Part shown: positions 6,879 to 10,009 of the stretch, one piece after another | How positions within the stretch are numbered: the stretch's first letter is position 1 | How the letters are laid out: every line of letters starts with the position of its first letter | Assembly (NCBI GenBank): GCA_001799975.1 | Contig: MGUQ01000020.1 | Location: 1-10,009, forward strand | DNA from: Elusimicrobia bacterium RIFCSPLOWO2_01_FULL_54_10 | Lineage (GTDB): Bacteria; Elusimicrobiota; Elusimicrobia; 2-02-FULL-39-32 | Length of the DNA stretch: 10,009 nt | Direction of reading: 5' to 3' | The notes under the pieces: model-generated | Seen by the model: only the letters and a program-made list of their open reading frames with translations | What the model was told of the DNA's origin: nothing | Databases searched by the model: none | Made by a program: the position numbers and the translations under genes

Positions 6879-9800
6879 TGAATGGTGACGCGGCTGGTCA
6901 AAGTGTAGGTTTGAAAATTTTCTTCCTTTTTGACCTTGTGCATGGTGCGGGCGTAGCCGCCGCCGAACGCCGCGCGGATGTTGGGCGTGATCTCAAAATC
7001 GCCGTTCATGTTGAAGTCCGCGTTGTCCACGCTCTTGGTTTCGTCCACCTTGTCGCGCACCATGCCGTAACGGAAAGAAGTGGTGAGGATGAGGCGGTTG
7101 GAGAGAGAGAGCTGCTTGCCGAAAGGCAGGTGGAAAAAGCGCGGCACGTTGATGTCGCCGAAAATCTGCAGCGAGCCGTTGCGGGTGGTCAAGTCTGAGG
7201 TTTTTTTGCCGGTGCCGTCTTCGGATTCGCTCGAAGACTGGTCATAGCGCGGCGTAAAGCGCCAGTTCCCCCACTTGAGCGTGGTGATGACCTGGCCGTT
7301 AAAGCCCTTCTGGATGGTGCGGCTGGTGAGCTGCTGGGTTTGGAGGTTGAAATCTTCTGTGACGGAGTTGGTGTAGCCGACGGAAAATTGGAGCAGGCGG
7401 AAGGTCGTGAAGGTGACGTCGGACCCCACGTTTTTTCCCGTTGTGCGCGTCTGGCCCAGCACTTCGGTGAGGCGTTCCTGATAATTGGCGTTGGCGCGCG
7501 TGTCCGTGACCCACCGCGAAAGAAAAAGCGGCCGTTCGATCTCGCTCGTGGAAAAAACGAAGTCCGGCCACACTCGGGCGTAGCTTTTGCTTTGCGTGCC
7601 GGTGGTGTCGCGGCTCGTCTTGGTTTCGGTGAACGACCCGGAGGCGTTTAAGTTTTTGAGCGGGTTCCAGCGGCGGTTTTTCATGAATTTAAAGCCTTCA
7701 AAGGGCGACCACCGCCCGGCAAGGCGGTTGGTGTCGGAGGCGGTGAGCGAGGTGCGCTTGGCGTTGGGGTTCATTCCTGTCAGGTCGAAAGTGCTGTCGC
7801 GGATAAAGAGTTTGTCGCGCGAGTTGAAGCCGCCGTCCAGGTTTTCATAGGTGTCGCCGTCGGCAATGGAGTACCCTCCGTTAAAACTCAGCGAATTGAT
7901 CATGGAGTTGACATTGCGGACGAAGGGGATGTATTGAAAAATGTCCTTGGGCGCGATGGAGGCATTGATATCGCCGGAAGCGCTGCGGGTGATGCTTTTC
8001 AATTCGCCGCGCCTGAAAGTGGTGGTTCCAAAAGGGAGATCATTGATATTGTAGGTTTCCGCCGTGTTGACGGAATAATTGAATCCCGGAGAGAGCCAGG
8101 AGGTCATGCGCAGGGAACCGCCCAGGGTCACGCCCTGATTCATGCTTTTGTTGTAGCTGCCGAGGGATGCCAGCGTGGCGGGAGCGACCGCGGAGCTTAA
8201 ATCCAGTTGGTTTCTTTCTTCAAAAGACCGGCTCAAGGTGTAGCCGGGGCTGAGCATGAGCTGAGGAATAAACTGGAATTGGGACCGCAGACTGTAAGAT
8301 TCCGCCACGCTCCGTGTGTCCGTGTTGTCGTTCCGCAGGCGCAGAATGGAGTTGGTCTGGCTGAAGCCGTATGACACGCCCGTGGGCAGGGGCTTCAAGG
8401 TGAAAAACCGGCCCGGAAGGATGTCCGGCTGCCAGGGGAGGGTGTAGCTGGTGCCGTAGCGGTAATTCAAGCTCTCATCTTCGCGCTGCGCGTCGCTGCG
8501 CAGGGCCAGCGTGTGGTCTGCTGAAAAATCAATATTCAGCAGCTTGCCCTTGATGAATGACGGGAGCAGGGGCAATTGCGTGAGGAGGATATTCCCGTTC
8601 ATATTCTGGGACGTATTGATGGATTTGCCTTCGTTGATGACGGATATGAGAATGTTGGGATCGTTGATGGACTGGATCTGCGGAGTGATGGATTCGGAAT
8701 ATGAAATATTGGAGGAGAGCGGCAAAAAGCTCAGGCGGTTCAGTGTGAGATATCCGCTGCCGGTCTTGTTGTCCACTCCGCTTCCCAGGGATGTCAGTGT
8801 TTGGAAATTTCTGTCGACGTCGCGCCATGCGGCTCCCCAGGAACCCCAATTGGGCCAGTTGAAGTCGGTTTTGGCGCGGTAAGCCGTGCCCGTGATCTTC
8901 ACGGATTCCGTCAGATGGACTTCGTTGAAATAAAATGTCCTGGCCACGTCCTGTGAGGGAAGCTGTTGAGCCGGGATGATCACTCCGTAGGTGATTTCCG
9001 TGATGTTGCGCAGAGAGGGCGCGCCCACCCGCCTCTGCCAGAAGGCGTTAAAGGACTTGGCCAGGTTCCTGTCCAGCTGTCCGTCGCGGTTTTTATCCAG
9101 GATATCCAGCTCATACAGCCGCCAGCCGGAGAATGTCATGGGAGCCCGGAACTCGAAATAGCTGCCGGAATTTCCGACCCGAAAAATAAAATCGTTGCCG
9201 GAATTGTCGCCGTGAACGAAAAATTTGAGCGTTTCATGCTCGGAGAAATCGAGGGCCCGGGTGAAGGCCTCTTTGACCGTCACAGTTGATTCCCCGGTTG
9301 TGGGCGCCACGCGTTGATATCTGATCGCCAGAGCTTGCTCCCGCCGCTTGATTTCGGTGTCTTCGAGGTCGTAGAGCTCCTGAAAAACCGGGTTCGTGAC
9401 CAGGGACGGATAACCCGGATTGTCCTGGTTGTTTTCGGCAAATGCGGAGGCCTGAACGGCGTCAGTGGAGACCACTGCCTGGTCAAAGCGGGTGCCCACA
9501 ATGGATACTCGCCCGAAGCGCAGCGTCCCTGCCTTGGCGGCGGCATTTGGGTTCCAGACGGTGATGCGGACCTGTTTGACGGTGGACCACTGGTTTTGTC
9601 CCGTGGTGCCGATGTGGAGCGGCACCTGGAAAATTCTCCAGCCAGACCAATCCACCGTGGCGTGTTCCGTGCCGTTCCCCGCTTCCCGCAGGGGGCGACC
9701 CACCGTGCCGATCTCTTCGTTGAAATTTCCCAAATTGTCATCACCATCCAGGCGCCCGTTGCCGTCCAAATCCTGGCTGTCCAGGCGTCCGTTTCCGGCG

Positions 9801-10009
9801 CCCACAGTTGTGGAAGACGCGTCCGGGTTGAGGAATGTCAAGCCGATGTCTTCTCCGGCGCTCAAAGCGCCGTTTAAATCCTTGTCTTCGGATTTCAGAA
9901 GCGAGGTGCTGGAATTGCTGCTGTCCGGGAGTTCCTGGATGCCGCCCAGCCGAATCTGAATGCGCGCATCATCAGCAGTATTGCCGGGAGTCGCATCGTC
10001 GCCATGAAT
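6872..10009 (-). CDS. SprA/Sov-like giant outer-membrane beta-barrel protein (C-terminal part)
   Basis: The frame is open to the right edge, so this is the last ~1045 residues of a larger protein. The TTG at 9865 is an internal Leu codon, not a start. Features counted from the edge: EF-hand-like calcium loops DKDLNGALSAGE (42-53), DLDGNGRLDGDD (80-91) and DKNRDGQLD (~303); a WRIFQVPL segment (~121); ENNQDNPGYPSLV; then LKFFVHGDNSG...FRVGNSGSYFEFRAPM (~260-296); and FNEVHLTES...AYRAKTDFNWP (~360-383). This order resembles SprA (Sov), the huge translocon pore of the type IX secretion system in Bacteroidota. There similar FvH, YYEYE, NELRLTEF and gWAA stretches lead into the barrel. From ~395 onward alternating polar/aromatic strands run to a terminal ...RVTIQF, as expected of a Bam-inserted barrel. 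No other type IX component is in the window. It overlaps the comF start by 7 nt. The barrel is well supported; the SprA assignment is by remembered motif pattern. Confidence 0.72.
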   Translation of the reverse strand: MHGDDATPGNTADDARIQIRLGGIQELPDSSNSSTSLLKSEDKDLNGALSAGEDIGLTFLNPDASSTTVGAGNGRLDSQDLDGNGRLDGDDNLGNFNEEIGTVGRPLREAGNGTEHATVDWSGWRIFQVPLHIGTTGQNQWSTVKQVRITVWNPNAAAKAGTLRFGRVSIVGTRFDQAVVSTDAVQASAFAENNQDNPGYPSLVTNPVFQELYDLEDTEIKRREQALAIRYQRVAPTTGESTVTVKEAFTRALDFSEHETLKFFVHGDNSGNDFIFRVGNSGSYFEFRAPMTFSGWRLYELDILDKNRDGQLDRNLAKSFNAFWQRRVGAPSLRNITEITYGVIIPAQQLPSQDVARTFYFNEVHLTESVKITGTAYRAKTDFNWPNWGSWGAAWRDVDRNFQTLTSLGSGVDNKTGSGYLTLNRLSFLPLSSNISYSESITPQIQSINDPNILISVINEGKSINTSQNMNGNILLTQLPLLPSFIKGKLLNIDFSADHTLALRSDAQREDESLNYRYGTSYTLPWQPDILPGRFFTLKPLPTGVSYGFSQTNSILRLRNDNTDTRSVAESYSLRSQFQFIPQLMLSPGYTLSRSFEERNQLDLSSAVAPATLASLGSYNKSMNQGVTLGGSLRMTSWLSPGFNYSVNTAETYNINDLPFGTTTFRRGELKSITRSASGDINASIAPKDIFQYIPFVRNVNSMINSLSFNGGYSIADGDTYENLDGGFNSRDKLFIRDSTFDLTGMNPNAKRTSLTASDTNRLAGRWSPFEGFKFMKNRRWNPLKNLNASGSFTETKTSRDTTGTQSKSYARVWPDFVFSTSEIERPLFLSRWVTDTRANANYQERLTEVLGQTRTTGKNVGSDVTFTTFRLLQFSVGYTNSVTEDFNLQTQQLTSRTIQKGFNGQVITTLKWGNWRFTPRYDQSSSESEDGTGKKTSDLTTRNGSLQIFGDINVPRFFHLPFGKQLSLSNRLILTTSFRYGMVRDKVDETKSVDNADFNMNGDFEITPNIRAAFGGGYARTMHKVKKEENFQTYTLTSRVTIQF

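Noticed and set aside
9863..9865. TTG as the start of the SprA-like gene
   Set aside because: The frame continues open and family-like (calcium loop spanning the site) to the right edge, so the TTG is an internal Leu codon.

Overview
All genes in this window are on the minus strand, so the transcripts run from the high coordinates to the low ones. The window looks like a chromosomal piece of a Gram-negative (diderm) bacterium. It carries a large outer-membrane beta-barrel of the SprA/Sov type, a SecG subunit, an NAD-type GAPDH and an NtrB/NtrC-type two-component pair. The combination of a SprA-like protein, fibronectin-III-like surface repeats and sigma-54 regulation would fit a lineage such as Omnitrophota, Elusimicrobiota or another deep-branching diderm phylum. 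That placement is inference only; nothing here fixes the taxon.

Layout in transcription order. (1) 10009-6872: the C-terminal ~1045 residues of a very large SprA-like outer-membrane protein, open at the right edge and ending in a beta-barrel with a terminal Phe. (2) 6878-6243: a ComF-family phosphoribosyltransferase that overlaps the end of the SprA-like gene and has no ATG, GTG or TTG that would include its zinc ribbon. (3) A promoter (TATAAT at 6225-6220) and a strong Shine-Dalgarno, then a tightly overlapped housekeeping operon gap-pgk-secG (6176-3711). pgk starts with TTG inside the gap stop (TTGA), and secG overlaps pgk by 8 nt. The tpi gene often found between pgk and secG is absent. 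(4) A ~103-bp imperfect inverted-repeat element fills the gap between secG and a tRNA-Leu(GAG). (5) A sensor-less, cytosolic NtrB-type histidine kinase starts 23 nt after the tRNA and overlaps the gene for a complete NtrC-family sigma-54 activator. (6) A hairpin with a U-rich tail closes that operon. (7) A 251-bp AT-rich regulatory region holds dyad symmetries and a near-consensus sigma-54 promoter. (8) An exported protein with fibronectin-III-like repeats runs off the left edge.

The most interesting unit is the left third. A kinase and a sigma-54 activator lie immediately upstream of a sigma-54-type promoter that drives a secreted repeat protein, with palindromes about 95-153 bp upstream of the predicted start. 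This looks like a compact, self-contained module controlling a surface protein. The SprA-like protein at the other end could in principle belong to the same secretion or surface theme, but nothing in this window shows a direct link.
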